The notes under the pieces were generated by a model, which was given only the letters and a program-made list of their open reading frames with translations, made no database searches and had not been told where the DNA came from. Of a stretch of DNA of 50,113 bases, positions 9,101 to 21,300 are shown piece after piece (position 1 is the stretch's first letter; every line of letters begins with the position of its first letter). A program made the position numbers and the translations under genes. Source of the DNA: Poindextera sp035604135 (lineage in GTDB: Bacteria > Pseudomonadota > Alphaproteobacteria > Caulobacterales > Caulobacteraceae); NCBI GenBank assembly GCA_035604135.1, contig DATNJB010000036.1:1-50113 (forward strand). Reading direction: 5' to 3'.

Positions 9101-10014
9101 GCGCCGCCGAAGCGCTCGCCGCCTGGCTGGAGCACCTCACCCATGAGCGGCGCGCCTCGCCCCGCACCGTGCGCGCCTACGGCGACGGGGCCGCGGCCTA
9201 TCTGGCCTTCCTCGAACAGCACCACAGCGGCCCGCTCTCGCTCTCGGCGCTGAGCGAGGTCTCGCCGGCCGACATCCGCGCCTATCTCGCCTTCCGCCGC
9301 GGCGGCGAGCGGCCGCTGTCGCCGCGCTCGGTCTCGCAGGCGCTCTCCATCATCCGCGCCTTCCACCGCTTCCTCGACCGCCGGCTGGAGACGCCGAACG
9401 CGGCGATCGCCATCGTGCGCGGGCCGCGCGTCCCGCAAGGCGCGCCGCGCCCGGTGAGCGCGGAGCAGGCGCGGGGCCTGATCGCCGAGGCCGGGGTCGA
9501 TGACGAGCGGGAGGATTGGCAGGCCAGCCGCGACGCGGCGCTGATAACCCTGCTCTGGGGATGCGGGCTGCGCATCTCGGAGGCGCTCTCCCTCAAGCGC
9601 GCCGACGCCCCGCTGGGCGAGAGCGTGCGCATCACCGGCAAGGGTGGCAAGACGCGGCTCGTGCCGGTGCTGCCGGCGGTGAACGAGGCGATCGCCGGCT
9701 ACCTCGCCGACCTGCCGTTCGCGCTCGACCCTACCGAAGCGCTGTTCCGCGCCGCTCGCGGCGGCCCGCTCGGCCCGCGCCACGCCCAAGCGCTGATGCA
9801 GCGATTGCGCGGCCGGCTGGGCCTGCCGGCCAGCGCGACGCCGCATGCGCTGCGCCACTCGTTTGCGACCCATCTCCTCGCCGCCGGGGCCGACCTGCGG
9901 GTGATCCAGGAGCTGTTGGGCCACGCTTCGCTCTCGACCACCCAGCGCTACGCCGACGTCGACGCCGCCGGCCTGCTCGCCGCCTACAACAGCGCCCACC
10001 CGCACGCCGCCTGA
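9085..10014 (+). CDS. xerC: tyrosine recombinase XerC
   Basis: A 309-residue site-specific recombinase that with XerD resolves chromosome dimers at dif during division. The N-terminal SAM-like DNA-binding domain (residues about 8-95) begins AWLEHLTHERRASPRTVRAY. All catalytic residues are visible: R163 (CGLRISEAL), K186 (GKGGKTR), H254 and R257 (HALRH), H280 (LLGHAS) and nucleophile Y289 (TTQRY). The ATG at 9085 lies within the end of the DUF484 gene. The context and the full-length standard architecture point to the housekeeping XerC rather than to a phage integrase. Confidence 0.93.
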   Translation: MAGALSAAEALAAWLEHLTHERRASPRTVRAYGDGAAAYLAFLEQHHSGPLSLSALSEVSPADIRAYLAFRRGGERPLSPRSVSQALSIIRAFHRFLDRRLETPNAAIAIVRGPRVPQGAPRPVSAEQARGLIAEAGVDDEREDWQASRDAALITLLWGCGLRISEALSLKRADAPLGESVRITGKGGKTRLVPVLPAVNEAIAGYLADLPFALDPTEALFRAARGGPLGPRHAQALMQRLRGRLGLPASATPHALRHSFATHLLAAGADLRVIQELLGHASLSTTQRYADVDAAGLLAAYNSAHPHAA

Positions 10015-10018
10015 GCGG

Positions 10019-10437
10019 TCAGCGTCGCATGCGGACCCAGCGCGAGCCGTCGGGGTCTTGCCCCTCGTCGATCGCGACGAAGCCCTTGCGGTCGTAGAAC
10101 CGCCGCGCCGGCGCGTTCAGCGCCTGCGCCTTCAGCGAGAGCGGCTCTTCGCTCAGGGACTGGACGTGATCGAGCAGCGCCGACCCGACGCCGCGCCCGT
10201 GGACCGAGGCGTCGACATAGAGCGAGTGGAGGTAGGTCTCCGGCCGATAGAATGCGGCGAGACCCACCAGGCGGCCGTCGTCTAAGGCGACGAAGACTTC
10301 TTCCTCTTCGGCCTCCTTGAGGAACTTGCCGCGCGGGTCGCCGACGTCGAGCCAGGTGAAGGTCGCGCGCACGACGCGGTCGTAGAGGTCGGCGCAGGCC
10401 ACAAGCTCATGCGCGTGCGCACGGCGGACGACCAGGC

Positions 10438-10441
<4 letters not shown>
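10019..10441 (-). CDS. GNAT family N-acetyltransferase
   Basis: A 140-residue GNAT acyltransferase that would transfer an acetyl group from acetyl-CoA to an amine; its substrate is unknown. The acetyl-CoA loop is visible as VDASVHGRGVGSALLDHV (residues about 83-100), after the YLHSLYV strand and before APARRFYDRKGF, the usual motif B. The start is a GTG at 10441 that overlaps the lpdA stop as GTGA; the frame extends upstream only as a shadow inside lpdA. It is therefore the last gene of the suc-lpd operon. Its 3' end meets xerC tail to tail, 4 bases apart. Confidence 0.85.
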
Positions 10442-11835
<1,394 letters not shown>

Positions 11836-11836
11836 C

Positions 11837-13120
<1,284 letters not shown>

Positions 13121-13146
13121 GGGCGCCGTGCTCCTTAGGCGACCTT

Positions 13147-16113
13147 TTAGGCCGCGAACGCCTCGGTCAGGAAGGCCTTCAGCTCGCGCGTATGGCGGCT
13201 CATCAAGCCGGCCGCCGTCGAGGCCGAGGCCGGCCGACCGACATAGCGCGCGCGCTTGGCCCTGATCGACATGCGGGCGAGCGTGAGCTCGAGCCAAGGA
13301 TCGACGAAGGTGTAGCCGCCCATGTTCTTCGGCTCTTCCTGGCACCAGACCAGCTCGGCGTTCGCAAAGCGCGCCAGCTCGGTCATCAGCGAGCGCATCG
13401 GCCAGGGATAGAACTGCTCGAGCCTGAGCACGTAAACGTCGTCCGCGCCGGCCTCTTCGCGCGCGTCCAGTAGGTCGTAGTAGACCTTGCCGGCGCAGAG
13501 GATGATGCGACGGATCTGGTCGTCGGGCTTCAGCCGGACGCTCGTCAGTTCCGGATGATGCTCGGCGTCGTCCCAGAGCACGCGATGGAAGGACGAGCCC
13601 TCGGCCATTTCAGCGAGCGACGAGACCGCCTTCTTGTGCCGGAGCAGCGACTTCGGCGTCATCAGGATGAGGGGCTTGCGGAACTCGCGGTGCATCTGCC
13701 GGCGCAGGATGTGGAAGTAGTTCGCCGGCGTCGAACAGTTGGCCACTTGCAGGTTGTCTTCGGCGCAGAGCTGCAGGTAGCGCTCCAGCCTGGCCGACGA
13801 ATGCTCCGGACCCTGACCTTCGTAGCCGTGCGGCAGCAGCAGCACGAGACCGGACATGCGCAGCCACTTGCGCTCGCCCGATGAGATGAACTGGTCGACC
13901 ACGACCTGGGCGCCGTTGGCGAAGTCGCCGAACTGCGCCTCCCAGACGGTGAGCGTGTTGGGATCGGCGAGCGAGTAGCCGTACTCGTAGCCCAGCACCG
14001 CCTCCTCGGAGAGCGCAGAGTCGATGCCCTCGAACGGCGCCTGGCCTTTGCGGATGTTGTTCAGCGGCGTGTAATGCTCTTCCGTCGTCTGATCGACGAT
14101 GTCGCAGTGGCGCTGCACGAAGGTGCCGCGCACGCTGTCCTGGCCAGAGAGCCTAACCGGATAGGTTTCGTCGAGCAGACTGCCGAAGGCGAGTTGTTCG
14201 GCGGTCGCCCAATCGATGCCCTCGCCCGCGACGATCGTCTCGCGCCGATGCTCGATCACCCGGCGCACGGTCTTGTGCACGTCGATCCGCTCGGGCAGCG
14301 CGGTGAGCTTCATCCCGATGTCGCGCAGCTTCTGCAGCGGCACGGCGGTTTTGCCGCGGCGCTCGTCTCCGTCGGCGGTGGCCATGTGCGCCCACTTGCC
14401 GTCCAGCCAGTCGGCCTTGTCGGCATGGTACGTCTTGCCTGCCTCGAACTCCCGGTCGAGGAAGGCGTCGGCGTCGGCGAGCCAGCGATCGATCTCGTCC
14501 GTGGTGGCGACGCCCTCGCTCACCAGCCTCGCTCCGTAGAGTTCGCGCGTGGACGGATGGTCCTTGATCTTGGCGTACATCAAGGGCTGGGTCATGGTCG
14601 GGTCGTCGCCTTCGTTGTGGCCGAAGCGGCGATAGCAGAACATGTCGATCACCACGTCCTTGGCGAACTGCTGGCGATATTCGGTAGCGACCTTGGCGGC
14701 GTAGACGACGGCTTCCGGGTCGTCGCCGTTGGCGTGGAAGATCGGCGCCTCGACCATCAGCGCCGAATCCGACGGGTAGGGACTGGACCGCGAATAGCGT
14801 GGGCTGGTGGTGAAGCCGATCTGGTTGTTGACGATGAAGTGGATGGTGCCGCCGGTGCGGTAGCCCTTCAGGCCCATCAGCGCGAAGCATTCGGCGATCA
14901 CGCCCTGGCCGGCGAAGGCGGCGTCGCCGTGCAGCAGCAACGGCAGTACGTGGGCGCGACCGGCGTTCGGGTCGTCGCGCAGCAGGAACGCCTGCTTGGC
15001 CCGCGCCTTGCCGAGCACCACGGGGTTGACGATCTCGAGGTGCGACGGGTTGGCGGTCAGCGACAGGTGGACGTTGTTGTTGTCGAACGCGCGGTCGGAC
15101 GAGGCGCCCAGGTGGTACTTCACGTCGCCGGAGCCCTCGATGTCCGATGGCAGCGACGAGCCGCCCTGGAACTCGTGGAAGATAACCTGATAGGGCTTGC
15201 CCATCACCGCGCCGAGCACGTTCAGCCGGCCCCGGTGCGGCATGCCGATGACGATATCCTGCACGCCGAGCGCGCCGCCGCGCTTGATGATCTGCTCGAG
15301 CGCAGGAACCATGGATTCGCCGCCGTCGAGGCCGAACCGCTTGGTGCCGGGGAAGCGCTTGGCCAGGAAACGCTCGAAGCTTTCGCTCTCGATCAGCTTC
15401 TTGAAAATCGCGATCTTGCCCTCGGGCGTGAAGACGATCTCCTTGTCGCGCCCCTCGATCCGCTCCTGCAACCAGGCCTTCTCGTCGGGATTGGAGATGT
15501 GCATGTACTGCACGCCCACGTTCCCGCAGTAGGTGCGGCGGAGGATGGCGATGATCTCGCGGACGGTCGAGGTCTCGAGGCCGAGCACGTAGTCGAGGAA
15601 GATCGACCGGTCGTAGTCGTTCTCGGCGAAGCCGTACGAGGCGGGGTCGAGCTCGCTCGCGTCCGGCCGTTCGGCGAGGCCAAGCGGATCGAGGTTCGCG
15701 GCCAGGTGCCCGCGCATGCGGTAGGCGCGGATCATCATCACCGCGCGCAAGGAATCGAGAGTCGCGGCGCGGACGGCGTCGGCCCCGACCCCCGGCTGCC
15801 GCTCGGCGATGCGGGCGCCGAGTTTCGCCTCCATGGCGGGCCAGAGCCCGTCGATCGCCGAGAGCCAATCCGGCCGCTGGACGGCCTGCGCCGGAGGCGC
15901 CCAGCTGGGCTCCTCGACCGCGCGCTTGACCTCGTCCGTTCGGTCGTTGAGCGAGGCGAAGAAGGCGCGCCAGGAGGGTTCGACCGAATTGGGGTTTTCG
16001 GCCCAGCGGGCGTAGAGGTCCTCGACGAACGCCGCGTTCCCGCCATAGAGGAACGAGGTTTCGCTCAGGATCTGGTTCAGCCGGCCAGGAACCAGACTGG
16101 AATCGTCAGCCAT
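13147..16113 (-). CDS. sucA: 2-oxoglutarate dehydrogenase E1
   Basis: A 988-residue thiamine-diphosphate enzyme that decarboxylates 2-oxoglutarate and succinylates the lipoyl group of SucB, a carbon-flux step of the TCA cycle. The N-terminal tail SFLYGGNAAFVEDLYARWAE is the conserved E2-docking segment. The thiamine-binding stretch GDAAFAGQGVIAEC and the substrate-site HRGRLN motif are present, and the C-terminal half keeps QFGDFANGAQ and LVWCQEEPKNMG. The length is normal. The ATG at 16113 has GGAG about 5 bases upstream. It is third in the suc operon, 74 bases after sucD. Confidence 0.97.
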   Translation of the reverse strand: MADDSSLVPGRLNQILSETSFLYGGNAAFVEDLYARWAENPNSVEPSWRAFFASLNDRTDEVKRAVEEPSWAPPAQAVQRPDWLSAIDGLWPAMEAKLGARIAERQPGVGADAVRAATLDSLRAVMMIRAYRMRGHLAANLDPLGLAERPDASELDPASYGFAENDYDRSIFLDYVLGLETSTVREIIAILRRTYCGNVGVQYMHISNPDEKAWLQERIEGRDKEIVFTPEGKIAIFKKLIESESFERFLAKRFPGTKRFGLDGGESMVPALEQIIKRGGALGVQDIVIGMPHRGRLNVLGAVMGKPYQVIFHEFQGGSSLPSDIEGSGDVKYHLGASSDRAFDNNNVHLSLTANPSHLEIVNPVVLGKARAKQAFLLRDDPNAGRAHVLPLLLHGDAAFAGQGVIAECFALMGLKGYRTGGTIHFIVNNQIGFTTSPRYSRSSPYPSDSALMVEAPIFHANGDDPEAVVYAAKVATEYRQQFAKDVVIDMFCYRRFGHNEGDDPTMTQPLMYAKIKDHPSTRELYGARLVSEGVATTDEIDRWLADADAFLDREFEAGKTYHADKADWLDGKWAHMATADGDERRGKTAVPLQKLRDIGMKLTALPERIDVHKTVRRVIEHRRETIVAGEGIDWATAEQLAFGSLLDETYPVRLSGQDSVRGTFVQRHCDIVDQTTEEHYTPLNNIRKGQAPFEGIDSALSEEAVLGYEYGYSLADPNTLTVWEAQFGDFANGAQVVVDQFISSGERKWLRMSGLVLLLPHGYEGQGPEHSSARLERYLQLCAEDNLQVANCSTPANYFHILRRQMHREFRKPLILMTPKSLLRHKKAVSSLAEMAEGSSFHRVLWDDAEHHPELTSVRLKPDDQIRRIILCAGKVYYDLLDAREEAGADDVYVLRLEQFYPWPMRSLMTELARFANAELVWCQEEPKNMGGYTFVDPWLELTLARMSIRAKRARYVGRPASASTAAGLMSRHTRELKAFLTEAFAA

Positions 16114-16187
16114 CGTCTCCGTTCCCGGCGCTTCCGCCGCGGAGTCTTCTAGAGAAGAAGCCTTCGGGGAAACGCCCTAAACAAGCG

Positions 16188-17066
16188 TCAGGCGCCTTTC
16201 AGCACCTCTACCAGAGTCTCGCCCAGCGCAGCCGGCGAGGGTGAAACCTTGATCCCGGCCGCTTCCATAGCCGCGATCTTGTCCTCGGCGCCGCCCTTTC
16301 CGCCCGAAATGATGGCGCCAGCATGACCCATGCGGCGGCCCGGCGGGGCGGTGCGTCCGGCGATGAAGCCGACCATCGGTTTCTTAACCGTGGAATGCTT
16401 AATGAAATCGGCAGCGTCCTCTTCGGCCGCGCCGCCGATCTCGCCGATCATGACGATCGACTTCGTCTCCTCGTCGGCGAGGAACATCTCGAGGATCTCG
16501 ATGAACTCGGTGCCTTTGACCGGGTCGCCGCCGATGCCGACGGCGGTCGTCTGGCCCAGGCCCACATTGGTGGTCTGAAACACAGCCTCATAGGTAAGCG
16601 TGCCCGAGCGGGAGACAACGCCCACCGACCCTTTCGAGAAGATGTTGCCGGGCATGATGCCGATCTTGCAGGCATTGGGCGTGAGCAGGCCCGGGCAGTT
16701 CGGCCCGATCAGCCTGGACTTCGAGCCCGAGAGCGAGCGCTTCACCTTAACCATGTCCTCGACCGGAATGCCCTCGGTGATGCACACGATGAGCGGCACC
16801 TCGGCGTCGATCGCCTCGAGAATCGCATCGGCGGCCCCGGCCGGCGGAACGTAGATCGCGCTGGCGGTCGCGCCGGTGGCGTGCACCGCCTCGGCGACGG
16901 TGTCGTACACCGGAAGGCCGAGGTGCGTCTGGCCGCCTTTGCCGGGCGAGGTGCCCCCGACCATCTGCGTGCCGTAGGCGATCGCCTGTTCGGTATGGAA
17001 GGTGCCCTGGGCGCCGGTCATGCCCTGGCAGATCACCTTGGTCGACTTGTCGATGAGGATGGACAT
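16188..17066 (-). CDS. sucD: succinyl-CoA synthetase subunit alpha
   Basis: A 292-residue CoA-binding subunit of succinyl-CoA synthetase, the substrate-level phosphorylation step of the TCA cycle. The CoA-binding fold begins ICQGMTGAQGTFHTEQAI. The phosphorylated histidine lies in GRRMGHAGAIISGGKG (residues about 243-258), and SRSGTLTYEAVFQTT is the usual active-site loop. The ATG at 17066 lies 11 bases after the sucC stop. The length and order (sucC-sucD-sucA) are standard for Alphaproteobacteria. Confidence 0.97.
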   Translation of the reverse strand: MSILIDKSTKVICQGMTGAQGTFHTEQAIAYGTQMVGGTSPGKGGQTHLGLPVYDTVAEAVHATGATASAIYVPPAGAADAILEAIDAEVPLIVCITEGIPVEDMVKVKRSLSGSKSRLIGPNCPGLLTPNACKIGIMPGNIFSKGSVGVVSRSGTLTYEAVFQTTNVGLGQTTAVGIGGDPVKGTEFIEILEMFLADEETKSIVMIGEIGGAAEEDAADFIKHSTVKKPMVGFIAGRTAPPGRRMGHAGAIISGGKGGAEDKIAAMEAAGIKVSPSPAALGETLVEVLKGA

Positions 17067-17077
17067 CTGACTCTCTG

Positions 17078-18241
17078 CTAACCCCTCACCGCCTTGACGA
17101 TCTTCGCGGCCCCGTCGGCCAGGTCGTTGGCCGGGATCACGTTCAGGCCGCTGTCGCGGATGATCTGCTTGCCGATTTCGGCGTTCGTGCCCTCGAGACG
17201 AACCACGAGCGGCACCGTCAGCCCAACCTCCTTCACCGCGGCGACGATGCCGTCGGCAAGCGTGTCGCAGCGGGCGATGCCGCCGAAGATGTTGACCAGG
17301 ATGCCCTTCACGTTCGGGTCGGCCATGATGATCTTGAACGCCGCCGTGACCTTCTCGCGCGAGGCGCCGCCCCCCACGTCGAGGAAGTTCGCGGGCTCGG
17401 CGCCATAGAGCTTGATGATGTCCATCGTCGCCATGGCGAGGCCAGCGCCGTTCACCATGCAGCCGATCTCGCCATCCAGCGCGATGTAGGAGAGCTCGTA
17501 CTTGGCGGCCTCGGCCTCTTTCGGGTCTTCCTCGCTCGGATCGCGGAGCGCGCGGATATCCTCGTGGCGATAGAGGGCGTTGTCGTCGAAGCTGATCTTG
17601 GCGTCGAGCACCACCAGCTTGTCATCGCCGGTGACGATCAGCGGATTGACCTCCAGCAGACTCATGTCCTTTTCGACGAAAGCCTTGTAGAGCGCGGGCA
17701 AGAGCGTGCGCGCCTGTCTCGCTGGCTCGCCGGTCAGGTTCAGCGCCTTGGCCAGCATCAGCGCATGATGAGGAAAAACGCCCGTCGCCGGATCGATGGT
17801 GAGGGTGGCGATCTTCTCCGGCGTCTTGTGCGCCACCTCCTCGATGTCCATGCCGCCTTCGGTGGAGGCGACCGCGGCGACGCGGCTGGTTTCCCGATCG
17901 ACCAGCAGCGACAGATAGAGCTCGCGCGCGATGTTGGCGCCTTCCTCGATGTAGAGCCGTCGCACCACGCGGCCCTTTGGCCCGGTTTGGTGCGTGACCA
18001 GCGTCATCCCCAGCATCGCCTCGGCCAAGTCGTGGACCTCGCCGAGCGACTCGGCGATCTTCACCCCGCCGCCCTTGCCGCGGCCACCGGCGTGGATCTG
18101 CGCCTTGACCACCCAGACCGGGCCTTCCAGGCGTCCAGCCGCCGCGACCGCCTCGTCGACCGAGAGGGCCGGATAGCCCTGGGGCACCGGCACGCCGAAG
18201 TCCTTCAGGACCGCCTTGGCCTGATGCTCATGGATATTCAC
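17078..18241 (-). CDS. sucC: ADP-forming succinyl-CoA synthetase subunit beta
   Basis: A 387-residue ATP-grasp subunit that binds nucleotide and succinate. Marks are the N-terminal NIHEHQAKAVLKDFGVPVP, the ATP-grasp segment QIHAGGRGKGGGVK, LLEVNPLIVT, and the succinate/nucleotide loop GGGASREKVTAAFK and NIFGGIARCD. The start is a GTG at 18241, fixed by the family N-terminus; AGAGGGG lies about 14 bases upstream. It is first in the operon sucC-sucD-sucA-sucB-lpdA, so the promoter should lie in the 109 bases before the end of the glycan-enzyme gene, or further upstream. No malate dehydrogenase gene precedes it here. Confidence 0.96.
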   Translation of the reverse strand: MNIHEHQAKAVLKDFGVPVPQGYPALSVDEAVAAAGRLEGPVWVVKAQIHAGGRGKGGGVKIAESLGEVHDLAEAMLGMTLVTHQTGPKGRVVRRLYIEEGANIARELYLSLLVDRETSRVAAVASTEGGMDIEEVAHKTPEKIATLTIDPATGVFPHHALMLAKALNLTGEPARQARTLLPALYKAFVEKDMSLLEVNPLIVTGDDKLVVLDAKISFDDNALYRHEDIRALRDPSEEDPKEAEAAKYELSYIALDGEIGCMVNGAGLAMATMDIIKLYGAEPANFLDVGGGASREKVTAAFKIIMADPNVKGILVNIFGGIARCDTLADGIVAAVKEVGLTVPLVVRLEGTNAEIGKQIIRDSGLNVIPANDLADGAAKIVKAVRG

Positions 18242-18350
18242 AGGATCGCTAGGCCCCTCTTGGCAGTGAAGACGCGTTCGCCGCCAAGGCGAAGCCGCGG
18301 CGGTTATAGGCGCTGACCTTCGCGCGCCGCAACGGCGTGCGGCGAGGATT

Positions 18351-21300
18351 TCAGGCGCGCTGCTCCATGGCGGCGGTGGCGCGCCGTTCGAGCTTGCCCC
18401 AGCCGACGCGCGGGCCGCGGACCGCGGTGACCACCGCCTTGACCACCACGTAGTACATGAGCTGGCGATAGCCGAAGCGCTGGATCGGAATCCAGGGCGT
18501 GTCCGACCAGGGCGCGCGCTTCTCGAGCGCCATGCCGAGCGCGGCGGCAGACAGGTCGACGAAGATGAAGATCGCCCAGTAGAGCAGCGCCTGGACCAGC
18601 TTGTCGGTCCCCGCCTCGACCCCGTGGTAGAAGCGGTCGGTGAACGCCGAGGCCAGCGCCCAGATGACGCCGAGATCGACCAGCGGGGCGGCGGTGGCCA
18701 GCACGATCTGGAACAGCCAGATCTGCGGCAGCGCGATGAAGCCAAGGATCGCATGCTTGGGGTCGAAGGTGGCTTCGCGGTGCTTCCAGATGCACTGCAG
18801 CGTGCCGAACGACCAACGAAACCGCTGCTTCAAGAGGCCCGCGACCGTCTCCGGCGCCTCGGTGTAGGCGCGCGCGTCGGGGTCGAACTCGATGCGCCAG
18901 CCGGCGCGCTGGGCCTCCATGGTCAGGTCCTGGTCTTCGGCCAGGGTGTCGGCGGGGTAGCCGCCGAGCTGCTCGAGCGCCGCGCGCCGCCATGCGCCGA
19001 CCGCGCCGGGCACGACGGTGACCGCGCCGAGCGCCGCCAGCGCCCGCCGCTCGAGGTTCTGGGCGGTGACGTACTCGAGCGCCTGCCAGCGGGTGATGAG
19101 GTTGCGCCGGTTGCCGACCAACGCGTTGCCCGCCACGGCGCCGACCCTGGGATCAACGAACCAGCGCGCCAGCCGGGCGATGGTGTTGGGCGGAAAGAGC
19201 GTGTCGGCGTCGAGCGCGACCACGATCTCGCCGCGCACCTGGTCGAGGCCGCGGTTGAGCGCCAGCGCCTTGCCGGCGTTGGCGAAGCTTAGCAGCCGCA
19301 CGCGCGGATCGCCGGCGTATCGGCGCTCCACCTCGGCGGCGGTGCCATCGGTCGAACCATCGTCGCAGACGATCACCTCCAGCCGCGCCCAATTCGACTG
19401 CAGGATGTGGCCGACCGACGAGGCGATGACCTTCTCCTCGTTGAAGCAGGGGATCAGCACGCTGACCATGGGGCCGGTTTCGGGGTCGAGATCCGCCGGG
19501 CGGCGTTTCGCCTCGCGAATGCGGTGCGCCAGCCCCAGGACGGCCAGGAAGAGCAGGCGGAGCACGCCCAGCACGATGGCGCTGATAAAGAGGGTATTCA
19601 GGCCAAGGTTGATCTCGCGGAAGATGCCGAAGCCGATCCGGTCGAGCGTCAGCTCCATCCAGGGTCGCGTGGTGCGCGGCATGACCTGGTCGGCGGTCGT
19701 CCCCATGAGCTGGTTCACCGTGACCAGCTGGTAGCCCTGCGCGCGCAGCTGATCGATCAGCTCGGGGAGAGCCTGGACGGTGTGACTTCGGTCGCCGCCG
19801 GAGTCGTGGAGCAGGACGATGGAAGAATGGCCGGTCTCCGGATCGTCGCGCGCCAGGCCGTCGAGAACGGCCTGGACGATCTGTTGCGGCGGCGGGGGTG
19901 GATTGGCGCGGCCATTGTTCAGGCTGCCCCAGTCGCTGGAGTCGATGCGCAGTCCGACGATGAGGTAGCCCAGCTGCTGCGCCCTGACCAAGGGATCGAC
20001 CTCGGCCGGCGTCGACGGCTCGGCGTCGCCGAAATAGGGCGGACGGAACAGGCGGAAGTCACGGCCGGTCACCACCTCGAACAGCCGTTGGTTGGCGTTC
20101 AGCTGCACGTCCATCCAGCTCGGCGGGATCTTGGAGATGTCGGGGTGGGTGTAGGTGTGGCTGCCGACAACCATCCCGTCGGCCATCTCGCGGTTCACGA
20201 GACCGGGATGGGTCTGCATGTTCTCGCCGATGACGAAGAAGGTCGCCGGCGCGTGCTTGTCCTCGAGGATCTTCAGGATCTGCGGCGTCCAGCGCCAGTC
20301 AGGGCCGTCGTCGAAGGTGAGCGCGACCCAGCCCGGATGGGCGCCATAGCGGTCGATCACATAGGAGGTCGGCAGCTGGTCGTAGTGTTCGTCGGCGATC
20401 AGGCCGGTGTCGGGATCGAAGGTCAGCGTGCGTTTGCCCGGCTGTGGCGTCGCCACGACGCGCAGGATCTCGCCCGTGCCGTTGAAGTCGACCGAGGCGC
20501 CGGGCGCCAGGTTGGTGAGGCCGGCCGACGAGACGTCGCCATAGGGCTTGTCGAGCAGGGACCAGACCCCCGGGTCCTCCGACCCCAGCCGCCAGAGGCC
20601 GTAGCCCCGCACCCGCCAGGGATCTGTGACCTTGATCTGGTTGAAGGTGGTGGTCGCGTCGAGGAACCAGACGTTGTGCTGGCTGCCGTCGTCCTCGACG
20701 TAGGCGAAGTGCGGATTGAGCGCGTCGTCGTCGTAGGTGATGTCGACGTCGCTGTCGTGCGCGGCCTGGATCGCCTCGTGGAACGTTACCGCGTCGGCGT
20801 TGCTCTGGCCCGACGCGTCCGCCTTGGTCCAGTCGTAGCCATAGGCGCCGTACGCGACGATGGTGTGGGCCGGATCGAGCGCGGAGAGCCGGCGATTCAG
20901 GTACTTCTCGAACCAGTCCTCGCCGGCGGTCGGGCCGGACTCGCCGGTCTTCCAGTGCTCGTCGTAAGCCATCAGGATCAGGCTGTCGGAGTTCGCCTGC
21001 ATCGCCTTGAACGGCCAGTCGTCGTCGTCGAACGGAGCGGTGACCCAAACCTCGCGGCCGAGCGGCTTCAGCGCCGCCCGCGCGCGCGCCAAGAGGGCGG
21101 GATAGGCCTTGATGGCGTCCGGCGAGATGTTCTCCAGGTCGAAGATGTAGCCGGCGTAGTCATGCGCCTCCGCCTGCGCCACCAGCGTCTGCACCAGCTT
21201 GGCCTGCGCCTGCGGATTGAGCAGAAGGCCATCGCCCATGGCGGTGTCGAACAGCTCCTCGTGGGCGTTGTGGATGACCGGCAGGACAGCCGGAGGGTGC

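Noticed and set aside
9085..10014. XerC as a phage integrase of a nearby element
   Set aside because: Its full XerC architecture and coupling with DUF484 are the standard chromosomal arrangement.
14074..16152. 692-codon open frame on the plus strand opposite sucA
   Set aside because: It is opposite a complete, highly conserved gene, and its composition is that of a GC-rich complementary frame.
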